A stretch of DNA of 64,000 nucleotides, from NCBI RefSeq assembly GCF_000152865.1, contig NZ_CH672390.1, forward strand, positions 558,001-622,000, in the 5' to 3' direction. Both the position numbers and the translations under genes were made by a program. Within the stretch, counting starts at the first letter, position 1, and each line of letters begins with the position of its first letter. This DNA is from Erythrobacter sp. NAP1. Its GTDB lineage: Bacteria > Pseudomonadota > Alphaproteobacteria > Sphingomonadales > Sphingomonadaceae. The notes below the pieces were generated by a model. The model was given only the letters and a program-made list of their open reading frames with translations, was not told the origin of the DNA and searched no databases. Below, in pieces: positions 8,840 to 16,790 of this stretch.

Positions 8840-9118
8840 ATGACCGCTATCATCTATCAGCAGCCCAAGAGCGCAATGCAATCGGGCAAGGCCAAGACCG
8901 ACACGTGGGTGCTCGAATACGAGCAGAGCGAGGCGCGCAAGCCCGATCCGCTCATGGGCTGGACCGGCAGCGGCGATACGCAGGCGCAGGTAAAGCTCAA
9001 ATTCCCGACCAAGGACGCGGCCAAAGCCTACGCCGAAAAATACGGAATCACCGCGCGCGTTCACAAGACACCGCCCAAGAGCCTCAAGATCCAGGCTTAC
9101 GCGGATAATTTCAGGTAA
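8840..9118 (+). CDS. NDUFS4-like NADH dehydrogenase accessory subunit
   Basis: The 92-residue protein belongs to the ETC complex I conserved-region family, the bacterial counterpart of mitochondrial NDUFS4 (18 kDa subunit), an accessory subunit found in alphaproteobacterial complex I. Landmarks are AIIYQQPKSAMQSGKA, WVLEYE, the diagnostic DPLMGWTGSGDTQ turn, and LKFPTKDAAKAYAEKYG, with a basic C-terminal segment HKTPPKSLK. The nuo operon is not in this window, as is usual for this gene. It is short, complete, and starts with ATG 36 bp after hrpB. Confidence 0.92.
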   Translation: MTAIIYQQPKSAMQSGKAKTDTWVLEYEQSEARKPDPLMGWTGSGDTQAQVKLKFPTKDAAKAYAEKYGITARVHKTPPKSLKIQAYADNFR

Positions 9119-9228
9119 TCTTTTCGCGGCACAAGGTGCGGCGTACAGCCGCGCTTTCGGTCCTGCGGATCGACCAAGCCCCGCGTTTTCCGTATTGAAA
9201 TCTTCATTCGTCCCCGCCATATGGCGCT

Positions 9229-9321
9229 CTGGGAGTCGGGTGGACGTTTGCGTTCGCTCACCGGGTCAGGTCCGGAAGGAAGCAGCCCAGGTGAATTGCG
9301 GCGGGTCGCTCGGCTCCTTTT
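9229..9321 (+). ncRNA. ffs: 4.5S signal recognition particle RNA
   Basis: The conserved domain IV hairpin of bacterial small SRP RNA is present: GGTCAGGTCC (9264-9273), GGAAGGAAGCAG and the returning CCC. The flanking strands pair over the long arm: GGAG at 9232-9235 with CTCC at 9314-9317, and TCACC with GGTG just outside the apical core. A CTCCTTTT end at 9314-9321 provides termination. The RNA binds Ffh and is essential for targeting membrane proteins. It sits directly ahead of dnaX, a conserved order in many bacteria. The ends are estimated from pairing to within a few bases. Confidence 0.93.
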
Positions 9322-9380
9322 CCAACATTTCGGTCGATCATCGCCATGACAAACCGCGATCAAGCGCCTAGCTTGAATGC

Positions 9381-11186
9381 GTGACTGATTCCGATCCAGA
9401 CCTGCCCGACACCGAAGAGGAAACCGCGCCGAGCGCTGCCGAGCTTGAGGCTGCGGGTCAGGATTCGATGTTTGGTGGGGATGATGTGGGGGCAACTGGG
9501 CCTGCCACACCTGATTCGGCAGAGACGAAGGCCGAGCCTGCACCAAGAGACGAAGGCGCGCAGCCTTACCGCGTGCTGGCGCGCAAGTACCGTCCGCAGA
9601 CCTTCTCTGAACTCGTCGGTCAGGAACCGATGGTGCGCACGCTCGCCAATGCGATTGAGCGCGATCGGCTGGCGCATGCCTTCCTGATGACCGGGGTGAG
9701 GGGGGTCGGAAAGACCTCGACCGCGCGCCTTATCGCAAAGGCGCTCAACTGCGTTGGGCCTGACGGTAATGGCGGACCCACAATCGACCCTTGCGGGGTG
9801 TGCGAGTTTTGCACCGCGATCGCCGAAGGACGCCATATCGACGTGATCGAGATGGACGCGGCATCGCATACCGGTGTCGACGACGTTCGCGAGATTATCG
9901 AGCAGGTGCGCTACGCCGCGGTCTCGGCCCGGTACAAGATCTACATCATCGACGAGGTCCACATGCTCTCGCGCAACGCTTTCAACGCGTTGCTCAAGAC
10001 ACTCGAGGAACCGCCCGCGCATGTGAAGTTCCTCTTCGCGACCACCGAGGTCGAGAAGCTTCCCGTCACCGTGCTTAGCCGGACGCAGCGTTTCGACTTG
10101 CGGCGCATTCCGGCTAGCCTGCTGGCCGAGCATTTCGGCAATGTGTGCAAGGCAGAGGGCGTGGAAGCCGAGGAAGAGGCATTGCGCATCATCGCCGCCG
10201 CCGCAGAAGGTTCGGCGCGTGACGGTCTCTCGATCCTCGATCAGGCGATTGCGCATGCCGACATGGACACCGAAGGCAAGGTGACCGCGGAACGCGTGCG
10301 CTCGATGCTGGGGCTTGCCGACAAGAGCGCGCAGCGGCGCTTGCTTGGCACCGTGCTAGAGGGCGATGCAAAGGGGCTGCTCGCCGGAGTTGACGAACAA
10401 TACGCGCTTGGCGTCGAGCCGCTTGCCCTGATGCGCGCGCTGATGGACCTCGTCCACAGGGTGACGGTCGCGCAGGTTTCGGGCGGGGAGCCAGACGCGC
10501 CGAGCGAGGAGGAGCGCACCGCACTTGCCGAATTTGCAAGCAAGCTCGGCGCGCCCGAACTCCACCGCCTGTGGCAATTGCTGCTCAAGGGTCACGAGGA
10601 AGTTCGCACGAGCCCCGATCCGCTAGTCGCCCTTCAAATGGCACTCTTGCGGGTGCTCCATGCTGCGCAAATGCCCGATCCGGGCAAGCTTGCGGCTCGC
10701 ATTGAGGAGATGGCGAAGAACGGCGTATCCGCCGCGCCCGCCGAGACAGGCGGTGAGAGCGCGCCTGCTCCGACCGCTTCGTCATCAGTCTATGCATCCT
10801 TCGAATGGGGAGCACTGGTCGATCAGATTGACAATGCAGGCCAGCTTCGCGTTGCCCAGATGATGCGCGATCGTATTCGGGTGATCGAACTCGCGCCCGA
10901 GAAGCTGATCTTCGAGCAGGCCGACAACTATTCGGACGATCCCGCGCCCGATATCCGCGATGCGCTTTTCAAGCTGACCGGCAAACGCTGGCTGGTCGAA
11001 CGCGGCAGCGGCGATGCTCAACCTTCCTTGCGAGAAGCGGCCGACGCCGAAGCGCAAGCGACGCAGGATCGCATTCGCGCGAACCCTCTGGTAAAAGCAG
11101 CCTTCGAGGCGTTCCCCGACGCCGAACTCGTTGACCCCGAACAAACGCTCGCCCGCGCTTCTGGCTCGGGCCGCAAATGGAATTGA
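9381..11186 (+). CDS. dnaX: DNA polymerase III subunit tau/gamma
   Basis: The clamp-loader ATPase subunit, 601 residues from a GTG start. The N-terminal AAA+ core has Walker A GVRGVGKT at 105-112, the four zinc-binding cysteines C124, C138, C141 and C144, Walker B IYIIDEVHML and the sensor SRTQRFDLRR. Domain III and a C-terminal region for polymerase contact follow. Compared with E. coli DnaX there is an extra acidic N-terminal stretch of about 60 residues before QPYRVLARKYRP. I saw no obvious A-rich slippery site for a gamma-type frameshift product. ffs lies upstream and ybaB 19 bp downstream, so the conserved ffs-dnaX-ybaB order is kept. Confidence 0.96.
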   Translation: MTDSDPDLPDTEEETAPSAAELEAAGQDSMFGGDDVGATGPATPDSAETKAEPAPRDEGAQPYRVLARKYRPQTFSELVGQEPMVRTLANAIERDRLAHAFLMTGVRGVGKTSTARLIAKALNCVGPDGNGGPTIDPCGVCEFCTAIAEGRHIDVIEMDAASHTGVDDVREIIEQVRYAAVSARYKIYIIDEVHMLSRNAFNALLKTLEEPPAHVKFLFATTEVEKLPVTVLSRTQRFDLRRIPASLLAEHFGNVCKAEGVEAEEEALRIIAAAAEGSARDGLSILDQAIAHADMDTEGKVTAERVRSMLGLADKSAQRRLLGTVLEGDAKGLLAGVDEQYALGVEPLALMRALMDLVHRVTVAQVSGGEPDAPSEEERTALAEFASKLGAPELHRLWQLLLKGHEEVRTSPDPLVALQMALLRVLHAAQMPDPGKLAARIEEMAKNGVSAAPAETGGESAPAPTASSSVYASFEWGALVDQIDNAGQLRVAQMMRDRIRVIELAPEKLIFEQADNYSDDPAPDIRDALFKLTGKRWLVERGSGDAQPSLREAADAEAQATQDRIRANPLVKAAFEAFPDAELVDPEQTLARASGSGRKWN

Positions 11187-11205
11187 GACAAAGGAGCCCC
11201 GAACC

Positions 11206-11547
11206 ATGAAGAGCATGGAAGAGATGATGCAGGCAGCCCAGCAGGCTGCCGAGACAATCCAGAACCAAATGAACGACATGCAGGTCAAACTCGACAATAT
11301 CGAGGTCGAAGGCACCGCTGGCGGTGGCCTGGTGACGGTCCGCGCGACCGCCAAGGGCCGCATCCTGGGCGTCAACATCGACGACAGCCTGATGGTCAAG
11401 GAAGAGAAGAACATCGTCGAAGACCTCGTCACCGCCGCTTTCAACGACGCGCGTGACAAGGCCGACCGTGTTTCCGCCGAGAAGATGAAGGAAATGCAGG
11501 GCGGAATGGGCCTGCCACCGGGCTTCAACCTGCCCGGCATGGGATAA
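11206..11547 (+). CDS. ybaB: YbaB/EbfC family nucleoid-associated protein
   Basis: The 113-residue protein starts at the ATG at 11206, preceded by AAGGAG at 11191-11196. It is mostly helical at the start (MKSMEEMMQAAQQAAETIQ). The family core follows: VEGTAGGGLVTVRATAKG, GVNIDDSLMVKEEKN and VEDLVTAAFNDARDKADR. YbaB dimers bind DNA and act as small nucleoid-associated proteins. The gene is co-directional with dnaX at 19 bp spacing, the near-universal arrangement. The sequence MGLPPGFNLPGMG at the C-terminus is also typical. Confidence 0.95.
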   Translation: MKSMEEMMQAAQQAAETIQNQMNDMQVKLDNIEVEGTAGGGLVTVRATAKGRILGVNIDDSLMVKEEKNIVEDLVTAAFNDARDKADRVSAEKMKEMQGGMGLPPGFNLPGMG

Positions 11548-11583
11548 GGTTTCCACCACATCCACAGCTTCGTTGAAGAGGGC

Positions 11584-11612
11584 ATTGCGAGGCTAGGGCA
11601 GGCTACCCATAT
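11584..11612 (+). promoter_or_regulatory. Candidate heat-shock (RpoH) promoter of lon
   Basis: A CCCATAT box at 11606-11612 matches the RpoH -10 element. ATTGCGA at 11584-11590 is a partial match to the -35 CTTGAAA, with a 15-bp spacer. Transcription would start about 17 bp before the lon start codon. lon is an RpoH target in many proteobacteria, which supports the call; the -35 match is weak. Confidence 0.45.
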
Positions 11613-11635
11613 TCGACCCCAAAGGCGCTGCCCAA

Positions 11636-14053
11636 ATGGCAGCCACGGACAAGAATATGACACAGCATTTTCCTCTTCTTCCCCTTCGCGACATCGTCGT
11701 CTTTCCCGGCATGGTCGTTCCGCTCTTCGTTGGGCGTGACAAGTCGGTTGCCGCGCTTGAAGCGGCGATGGAAGCGTCGAAAGATATCTTCCTCCTCGCC
11801 CAGCTTGATCCGTCCTGCGACGATCCGGAAGGCGATGACCTCTATGACGTCGGCGTCATTGCGCAGGTGCTTCAGCTTTTGAAGCTGCCTGACGGCACAG
11901 TTCGCGTGCTTGTTGAAGGCACAGCGCGCGCTGCATTGTCGAGCCTGCGCGAAGAAGACGACTACTTCCTCGCAGAAGTCGACATTCAGGAACCCGAAAC
12001 CGTCGCGGGCAGCGAAGTCACCGCGCTGATGCGCCAAGTGGTCGAGCAGTTCGGCGAATACGCCAAGCTCAACAAGAAGATGGGCGAAGAGACCAATGTC
12101 GACTTGACCGATGTCGATGATGCCGGCCAGCTTGCTGACACAATCGCCGCTGCGGTGAACGCCAAGGTTTCCGACAAGCAATCCCTGCTCACCGAAGCCA
12201 ATCCGCTGAAGCGCCTCGAACTCGTGATGGCCTTCATGGAGGGCGAGCTTTCGGTGCTCCAGGTCGAGCGCAAGATCCGCGGGCGCGTGAAGCGCCAGAT
12301 GGAGAAAACGCAGCGCGAATATTATCTCAACGAACAGTTGAAGGCGATCCAGAGCGAGCTTGGCGGTTCGGACGATGGCGAAGGCGATGAGATCGCCGAG
12401 CTGACCGAGAAGATCGAGAAGACCAAGCTTTCCAAGGAAGCGAAGACCAAGGCCAAGGCAGAGCTGAAAAAGCTGCGCGGCATGCAGCCTATGAGCGCAG
12501 AGGCGACTGTCGTGCGCAATTATCTCGATGTGCTGCTGGGCCTGCCGTGGGGCAAGAAGAGCCGTGTCAAAAAGGACATCGGCAAGGCGCAGGAAATCCT
12601 CGACGCCGATCACTACGGGCTTGAAAAGGTCAAGGACCGGATCATTGAGTACCTTGCCGTGCAGGCGCGCACTAACAAGCTGAAGGGTCCGATCCTTTGC
12701 CTTGTCGGCCCTCCGGGCGTCGGCAAGACCTCGCTCGGCAAGAGCATCGCCAAAGCGACGGGCCGCGAATTCGTGCGCCAGTCGCTGGGCGGAGTGCGCG
12801 ACGAGGCCGAAATCCGCGGCCACCGCCGCACCTATATCGGCTCGATGCCGGGCAAGATCGTGTCGAACCTCAAGAAGGCTGGAACATCGAACCCGCTGTT
12901 CCTGCTCGATGAAATCGACAAGCTCGGACAGGACTTCCGCGGCGATCCGGCATCGGCGCTGCTCGAGGTGCTCGACCCGGAGCAAAACAACAAATTCCAG
13001 GACCACTATCTCGAGCTCGACCTCGACCTGTCGAACATCATGTTTGTGACCACCGCGAACAGTCTCGACCTGCCTCAACCCCTGCTCGACCGGATGGAGA
13101 TCATCCGCCTCGAAGGCTATACCGAAGACGAGAAGGTCGAGATTGCGAAGCGCCACCTGATCCGCAAGCAGGTGGAAGCGCATGGTCTCAAGGACGGCGA
13201 ATTCGAGCTGACCGAAGAGGGCTTGCGCGACCTTATCCGCTACTACACCCGCGAGGCTGGCGTGCGTACGCTGGAGCGCGAGATCGCGCGGCTGGCGAGA
13301 AAGACGCTGCGCAAGATCCTGGAGAAAGAAACCAAGGGCGTTGTCATTACGCCTGAAAACCTCGGCGATTTTGCAGGTGTCCGCAAATTCAAGCACGGCA
13401 TGAGCGAAGACGAAGCGCAGGTCGGTGCGGTTACGGGACTTGCGTGGACCAGTGTTGGCGGTGAGCTTCTCACCATCGAAAGCGTCACCACACCGGGCAA
13501 GGGCGAGATCAAGACCACCGGTAAGCTTGGCGACGTGATGAACGAAAGCGTCGCGGCGGCTTTCTCTTTCGTGAAGGCGCGCGCGCCCAGCTACGGGATC
13601 AAGCCGAGCCTGTTTCAGCGCAAGAACATCCACATCCACCTTCCCGAAGGTGCGGTGCCAAAGGACGGGCCGAGCGCAGGTGTCGGCATGGTGACTTCGA
13701 TCGTCTCGACCCTGACCGGCGCTGCCGTGCGTCCCGACATCGCGATGACCGGCGAAGTGACGCTTCGTGGCCGCGTGCTGGCAATCGGTGGGCTCAAGGA
13801 AAAGCTCCTCGCAGCGCTTCGCGGAGGCATTACCACGGTCCTCATTCCCGACGAAAACGTGAAGGATCTCGCAGAGATTCCCGACAACGTGAAAGAGGGG
13901 CTGGAGATCATTCCTGTGAGCCATGTCGACCAGGTGCTCGAACATGCGATCATCGATATGCCGTCGCCGATCGAATGGACCGAAGCCGATGATCTTGCAT
14001 CGCAACCGGGTGGTCATGTCAGCAGCGGTTCTGACGTGCCAACCGCTCACTGA
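11636..14053 (+). CDS. lon: Lon ATP-dependent protease
   Basis: AAA+ serine protease that degrades misfolded and specific regulatory proteins in the cytoplasm; 805 residues. The N-terminal substrate domain begins [21 protein letters not shown] coiled-coil region rich in K/E follows at about 200-290. The AAA+ module has Walker [10 protein letters not shown] near residue 357 and Walker [11 protein letters not shown]. The protease domain carries the catalytic Ser in PKDGPSAG (about residue 680) and the Lys in [14 protein letters not shown] (about 723), matching E. coli S679/K722. Starts at 11636 and 11657 (MTQHFPLL) are both possible. The HU gene follows, a common neighbour order. Confidence 0.97.
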   Translation: MAATDKNMTQHFPLLPLRDIVVFPGMVVPLFVGRDKSVAALEAAMEASKDIFLLAQLDPSCDDPEGDDLYDVGVIAQVLQLLKLPDGTVRVLVEGTARAALSSLREEDDYFLAEVDIQEPETVAGSEVTALMRQVVEQFGEYAKLNKKMGEETNVDLTDVDDAGQLADTIAAAVNAKVSDKQSLLTEANPLKRLELVMAFMEGELSVLQVERKIRGRVKRQMEKTQREYYLNEQLKAIQSELGGSDDGEGDEIAELTEKIEKTKLSKEAKTKAKAELKKLRGMQPMSAEATVVRNYLDVLLGLPWGKKSRVKKDIGKAQEILDADHYGLEKVKDRIIEYLAVQARTNKLKGPILCLVGPPGVGKTSLGKSIAKATGREFVRQSLGGVRDEAEIRGHRRTYIGSMPGKIVSNLKKAGTSNPLFLLDEIDKLGQDFRGDPASALLEVLDPEQNNKFQDHYLELDLDLSNIMFVTTANSLDLPQPLLDRMEIIRLEGYTEDEKVEIAKRHLIRKQVEAHGLKDGEFELTEEGLRDLIRYYTREAGVRTLEREIARLARKTLRKILEKETKGVVITPENLGDFAGVRKFKHGMSEDEAQVGAVTGLAWTSVGGELLTIESVTTPGKGEIKTTGKLGDVMNESVAAAFSFVKARAPSYGIKPSLFQRKNIHIHLPEGAVPKDGPSAGVGMVTSIVSTLTGAAVRPDIAMTGEVTLRGRVLAIGGLKEKLLAALRGGITTVLIPDENVKDLAEIPDNVKEGLEIIPVSHVDQVLEHAIIDMPSPIEWTEADDLASQPGGHVSSGSDVPTAH

Positions 14054-14231
14054 TCCGCTAGATGGAACGCTCTTGTCGCGATTCGCGGCAGGGTCGTAAA
14101 TCAGTCCGGAATTCTGTTTTGAGATGAGCTGGAACACTGGCCACGTGCATCGCCATGCGCGCGTCAGGACACAGTTGGTCGCAAAATGACAGTCGAGGCG
14201 CCACAATGGCGCTTTTCCGGGCGAATTGCCT

Positions 14232-14259
14232 TTGACAGCCTCCCTAAAGAGCGTTCAAC
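14232..14259 (+). promoter_or_regulatory. Possible promoter of the HU gene
   Basis: TTGACA at 14232-14237 is a perfect -35 hexamer; TTCAAC at 14254-14259 is a poor -10 with a 16-bp spacer. It lies 65 bp before the HU start codon, in the 271-bp gap after lon. The strong -35 box is the only support, so this is tentative. I saw nothing else in that gap. Confidence 0.3.
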
Positions 14260-14324
14260 TTGCGCGCTTTCGGGGAGGCGATTCACTTAACCCGAATTCG
14301 AACGAAAACGAGGGGACGAGAATA

Positions 14325-14597
14325 ATGAACAAGAACGATCTGATCAGCGCGGTTGCCGAAAACAGCGGCCTTACGAAGAGCGATGCAGCAAACGCCGTAG
14401 AGGGCGTTTTCGACGCTATTCAGAAGGCTCTCGCTGACGGCGACGAAGTGCGACTGGTCGGGTTTGGCACCTTCGCAGTGGCGAAACGCAAGGCCTCGAT
14501 GGGCCGCAACCCGCGTACGGGTGAGCCGATGCCGATCAAGGCTTCGAACCAGCCGAAGTTCAAGGCTGGCAAGGGTCTGAAGGACGCGGTCAACTAA
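14325..14597 (+). CDS. hup: HU-type DNA-binding protein
   Basis: The 90-residue protein from the ATG at 14325, preceded by AGGGGACGAG, is a full-length HU histone-like protein. MNKNDLISAVAE starts the dimerising helices; GFGTFAVAKRKA and GRNPRTGEPMPIKA form the DNA-binding arm with its Pro and Arg; the end KFKAGKGLKDAVN is standard. It bends and compacts chromosomal DNA. It lies directly downstream of lon, as in many proteobacteria, and has its own strong terminator, so it is probably transcribed alone at high level. Confidence 0.97.
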   Translation: MNKNDLISAVAENSGLTKSDAANAVEGVFDAIQKALADGDEVRLVGFGTFAVAKRKASMGRNPRTGEPMPIKASNQPKFKAGKGLKDAVN

Positions 14598-14667
14598 GAC
14601 CGCTCCAGACTACTAGCAGGCTAACTCGGCGCTCCGCCTCGCGCCAAACAGACAGCAAAAAGTATTA

Positions 14668-14706
14668 GGCCCCGCAGACCAGAACGGTCGGCGGGGCCTT
14701 CTCTTT
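14668..14706 (+). terminator. Rho-independent terminator of the HU gene
   Basis: The stem GGCCCCGC (14668-14675) / GCGGGGCC (14691-14698) is extended inward by GACC/GGTC across one mismatch, with a 5-nt loop. TTCTCTTT follows. It lies 71 bp past the HU stop codon, on the strand expected for that gene. Confidence 0.85.
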
Positions 14707-14728
14707 GCTTTTCGCTATTTGTGCGTGA

Positions 14729-15625
14729 TTAGCGCGATGTGTCGATCAGCGCGGTGGGGGCTTGCTGCGTGCGCGGAGAGATAGCCCATTCGAGCGCTTC
14801 ACCACCAGCAATCGCACTCGGCCCCTCATCGGTGTTGTTGGCGAGGATGCGCCCGCTGGTGACGATCCGGAACGTGCCTTCCATGGTCGGGATGTTCGGC
14901 ATTTCGGCGTTCTCCCCCCCCCCTTCAGAGGACTGACCCATCGAGGCCATGCCAGCAAGTCCGGCCATACCACCCATTGCACCGCCCATCGCCGCCATCG
15001 GGTTGGCGTCATTGTTGGCAGAGAAACCGGGAGCGTTGATGCGAACTACGCCTTCATCGCGCAGCACCATCTGCACAAAGGGGTTGGTCATCGGAACGTC
15101 TTCGATCACCGGGAACATGAAGTCATGGCTGAGCTCGCCTTCGACGCGGTAGAGCACGTCGAACACTCCTTCGCCCTTGTCCTCGACCCGCTCCCAGCCT
15201 TTCTGGCGCATCAGCAGCCTGGCGAGTTCGGCAGAGGCTTCAGGGTCGTTCGGGTCGATCCCGCCCATCATTGCCGACATCTGTTCGGCTTGCTGCGCGG
15301 CCTCGGCAGCGCGCATTTCCGCGCCCGCATCCCACTCAGCCCGTTGCTCGGCGAGTTCGGCCTCGGTGCATTCGCGCTCATCAAAGGTGTCGTCGTCGTA
15401 GCATGTGCTCGGCTCGAACTCTTCCGCACCAGCGCCCATGGCGGCGAGGTTGGACAGGCCGATGAAGAAGATCTCGCCCTCATAGGTGAAGCTAAAGCGG
15501 TTCTCCTCCATCAGCACCAGCTCGCTGGTAAACTTGCCCGGCGTGATGAAGCAGCCCGTTAAAAGCAGCGAGAGGCTCGCCAGCAATGCGGTCGCAATGG
15601 CTTTCGGATTTTGCATGATAGTCAT
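14729..15625 (-). CDS. Lipoprotein of unknown function containing a G10 tract
   Basis: The 298-residue protein has a lipoprotein signal with lipobox LLLTGC near residue 25. The mature part starts FITPGKFTSELVLMEENRFSFTYEGEIFF, then has a charged helical region (AEQRAEWDAGAEMRAAEAAQ), a region VYRVEGELSHDFMFPVIEDV, a Gly/Met/Ala-rich stretch, and a closing EGTFRIVTSGRILANNTDEGP segment. I recognise no characterised family. The coding strand carries ten consecutive G, read as GGG GGG GGG G in Glu-Gly-Gly-Gly-Glu; as given, the frame is intact. A one-base change in that tract would truncate the last ~60 residues. Confidence 0.75.
   Translation of the reverse strand: MTIMQNPKAIATALLASLSLLLTGCFITPGKFTSELVLMEENRFSFTYEGEIFFIGLSNLAAMGAGAEEFEPSTCYDDDTFDERECTEAELAEQRAEWDAGAEMRAAEAAQQAEQMSAMMGGIDPNDPEASAELARLLMRQKGWERVEDKGEGVFDVLYRVEGELSHDFMFPVIEDVPMTNPFVQMVLRDEGVVRINAPGFSANNDANPMAAMGGAMGGMAGLAGMASMGQSSEGGGENAEMPNIPTMEGTFRIVTSGRILANNTDEGPSAIAGGEALEWAISPRTQQAPTALIDTSR
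14914..14923 (-). repeat. Homopolymer tract of ten G (coding strand)
   Basis: Ten consecutive C on the plus strand, that is G10 within the lipoprotein gene's coding strand. I noticed no other homopolymer run this long in the window. Tracts of this length are prone to slipped-strand mispairing and also to sequencing error. Confidence 0.9.
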
Positions 15626-15655
15626 GACGTCCCCTGTTCCCCTGTTCAGATCGCC

Positions 15656-16453
15656 TCAGTCCCGCTCGCGGGTTGCTGCGGCATATAGCGCGATTGCTGC
15701 TGCATTCGAAACGTTAAGGCTTTCTATCGCCGATGTGATCGGCAGCTTGGCAAGTGTGTCGCAATGCTGCGCGATATTGTGCCGCATGCCTTCGCCTTCG
15801 GCGCCCAGCACCAGAGCAAGCGCCCCGGTTGTCAGGCTTCCGGACAGGGTGGCTTCCGCTTCGCCTGCAAGTCCGATGCGCCAGTAGCCAAGGTCCGCAA
15901 GTTCATCGAGAGCGCGCGCAAGATTGACTACGCGCACCCAAGGCACAGTCTCCAACGCGCCCGATGCCGACTTGGCCAGCACACCGCCTTCGGGCGGGGC
16001 ATGGCGGTCCTGCGTCACGATGCAGGCAGCGCCGAATGCTGCGGCAGATCGCAGGATCGCGCCGACATTGTGCGGGTCGGTCACCTGATCGAGCACCACC
16101 ACAGGCCGGGCAGGGTCACCGTTTGCCACATCGTCGAGAAACACATCTTCGAGCGGTTCGCATTCAAGCACGAGCCCCTGATGCGGCGCGTCCTTTGCGA
16201 CGAGGCGCGCAAGGTCGGTCACTTCGGCATATTCGACCGCGAAATCGGGCGGCAGCTCGCCGTCGAGCGAATCGATACCCTCGCGTGTCGCCCACAACTT
16301 GCGGTGCTGGCGCGCCGGGTTCTTGAGCGCCGCTTCGACCGGGTGCCGACCCCACAGACGCACATGGCCCGCGGTTCCCTTGCCCGAGCCGCGTCCGCCC
16401 TTCATTCGCCCTGCACGACCACGCAGCGCCTTCTTGCGCTCACCTTTTGCCAT
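15656..16453 (-). CDS. rlmB: 23S rRNA 2'-O-methyltransferase, TrmH/RlmB (SpoU) family
   Basis: The start is taken at ATG 16453 (MAKGERKKALRG), giving 265 residues; the open frame upstream runs through the tRNA-Tyr locus and is not coding. After a basic N-terminal tail and a substrate-binding domain (LWGRHPVEAALKNPARQ), the SPOUT catalytic domain shows motif 1 DQVTDPHNVGAILRSAAAFG, motif 2 LVLGAEGEGMRHN and motif 3 LPITSAIESLNVSNAAAIAL. These are the hallmarks of TrmH-type knotted methyltransferases, which use SAM. RlmB methylates G2251 in 23S rRNA in E. coli. The exact target here is assigned by family. Confidence 0.92.
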   Translation of the reverse strand: MAKGERKKALRGRAGRMKGGRGSGKGTAGHVRLWGRHPVEAALKNPARQHRKLWATREGIDSLDGELPPDFAVEYAEVTDLARLVAKDAPHQGLVLECEPLEDVFLDDVANGDPARPVVVLDQVTDPHNVGAILRSAAAFGAACIVTQDRHAPPEGGVLAKSASGALETVPWVRVVNLARALDELADLGYWRIGLAGEAEATLSGSLTTGALALVLGAEGEGMRHNIAQHCDTLAKLPITSAIESLNVSNAAAIALYAAATRERD

Positions 16454-16613
16454 TGGAAATCCTGTTTTTCTGCAATTGCGAAGTTCCCTGCCAGTAGCCC
16501 CATTGACAGGCAAGCGCAGCTTCGCCAAAGGGGCGCCTCTCGGCAGCGAAGCGCGACGTCGCTTCGCCCAATGAACAGCGCCGCTCGGCGGCGTTTTGTC
16601 AGGGCCCATGTGT

Positions 16614-16699
16614 GGACAGGTGGCCGAGTGGTTAAAGGCAGCAGACTGTAAATCTGCCCGCGCAAGCGTACGCTGGTTCGAATCCAGCCCTGTCCACCA
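16614..16699 (+). tRNA. tRNA-Tyr (GTA)
   Basis: Acceptor arm GGACAGG (16614-16620) pairs with CCTGTCC (16689-16695), followed by discriminator A and an encoded CCA (16697-16699). The anticodon GTA is at 16648-16650 within GACTGTAAATC. A long variable arm (CCCGCGCAAGCGTACG region) makes it class II, as expected for bacterial tRNA-Tyr, and the T-loop GGTTCGAATCC is standard. It is divergent from rlmB. Confidence 0.97.
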
Positions 16700-16756
16700 C
16701 CGGCTCTCTTCAATCAATGCATGTCCAGCGCACTGATCGGTTCGCGTATATCGAAA

Positions 16757-16782
16757 CCGGGGCGCAGTTTCGTGCGCCCCGG
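16757..16782 (-). terminator. Hairpin terminator of the S46 peptidase gene
   Basis: Perfect 10-bp arms CCGGGGCGCA (16757-16766) / TGCGCCCCGG (16773-16782) with a 6-nt loop, 8 bp past the stop of the minus-strand peptidase gene. On the minus strand it is followed by TTTCGATATA, a weak T-tract, so it may be only partly intrinsic. Confidence 0.7.
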
Positions 16783-16790
16783 CTCAATCC

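Noticed and set aside
9381..11186. Programmed frameshift in dnaX giving a gamma product
   Set aside because: No A-rich slippery heptamer with a downstream hairpin was noticed in the region between the AAA+ core and the C-terminal domain.
11603..14206. 867-codon open frame on the minus strand opposite lon
   Set aside because: It mirrors the lon reading frame and its sequence is His/Arg/Leu-biased low-information protein; lon itself is complete.
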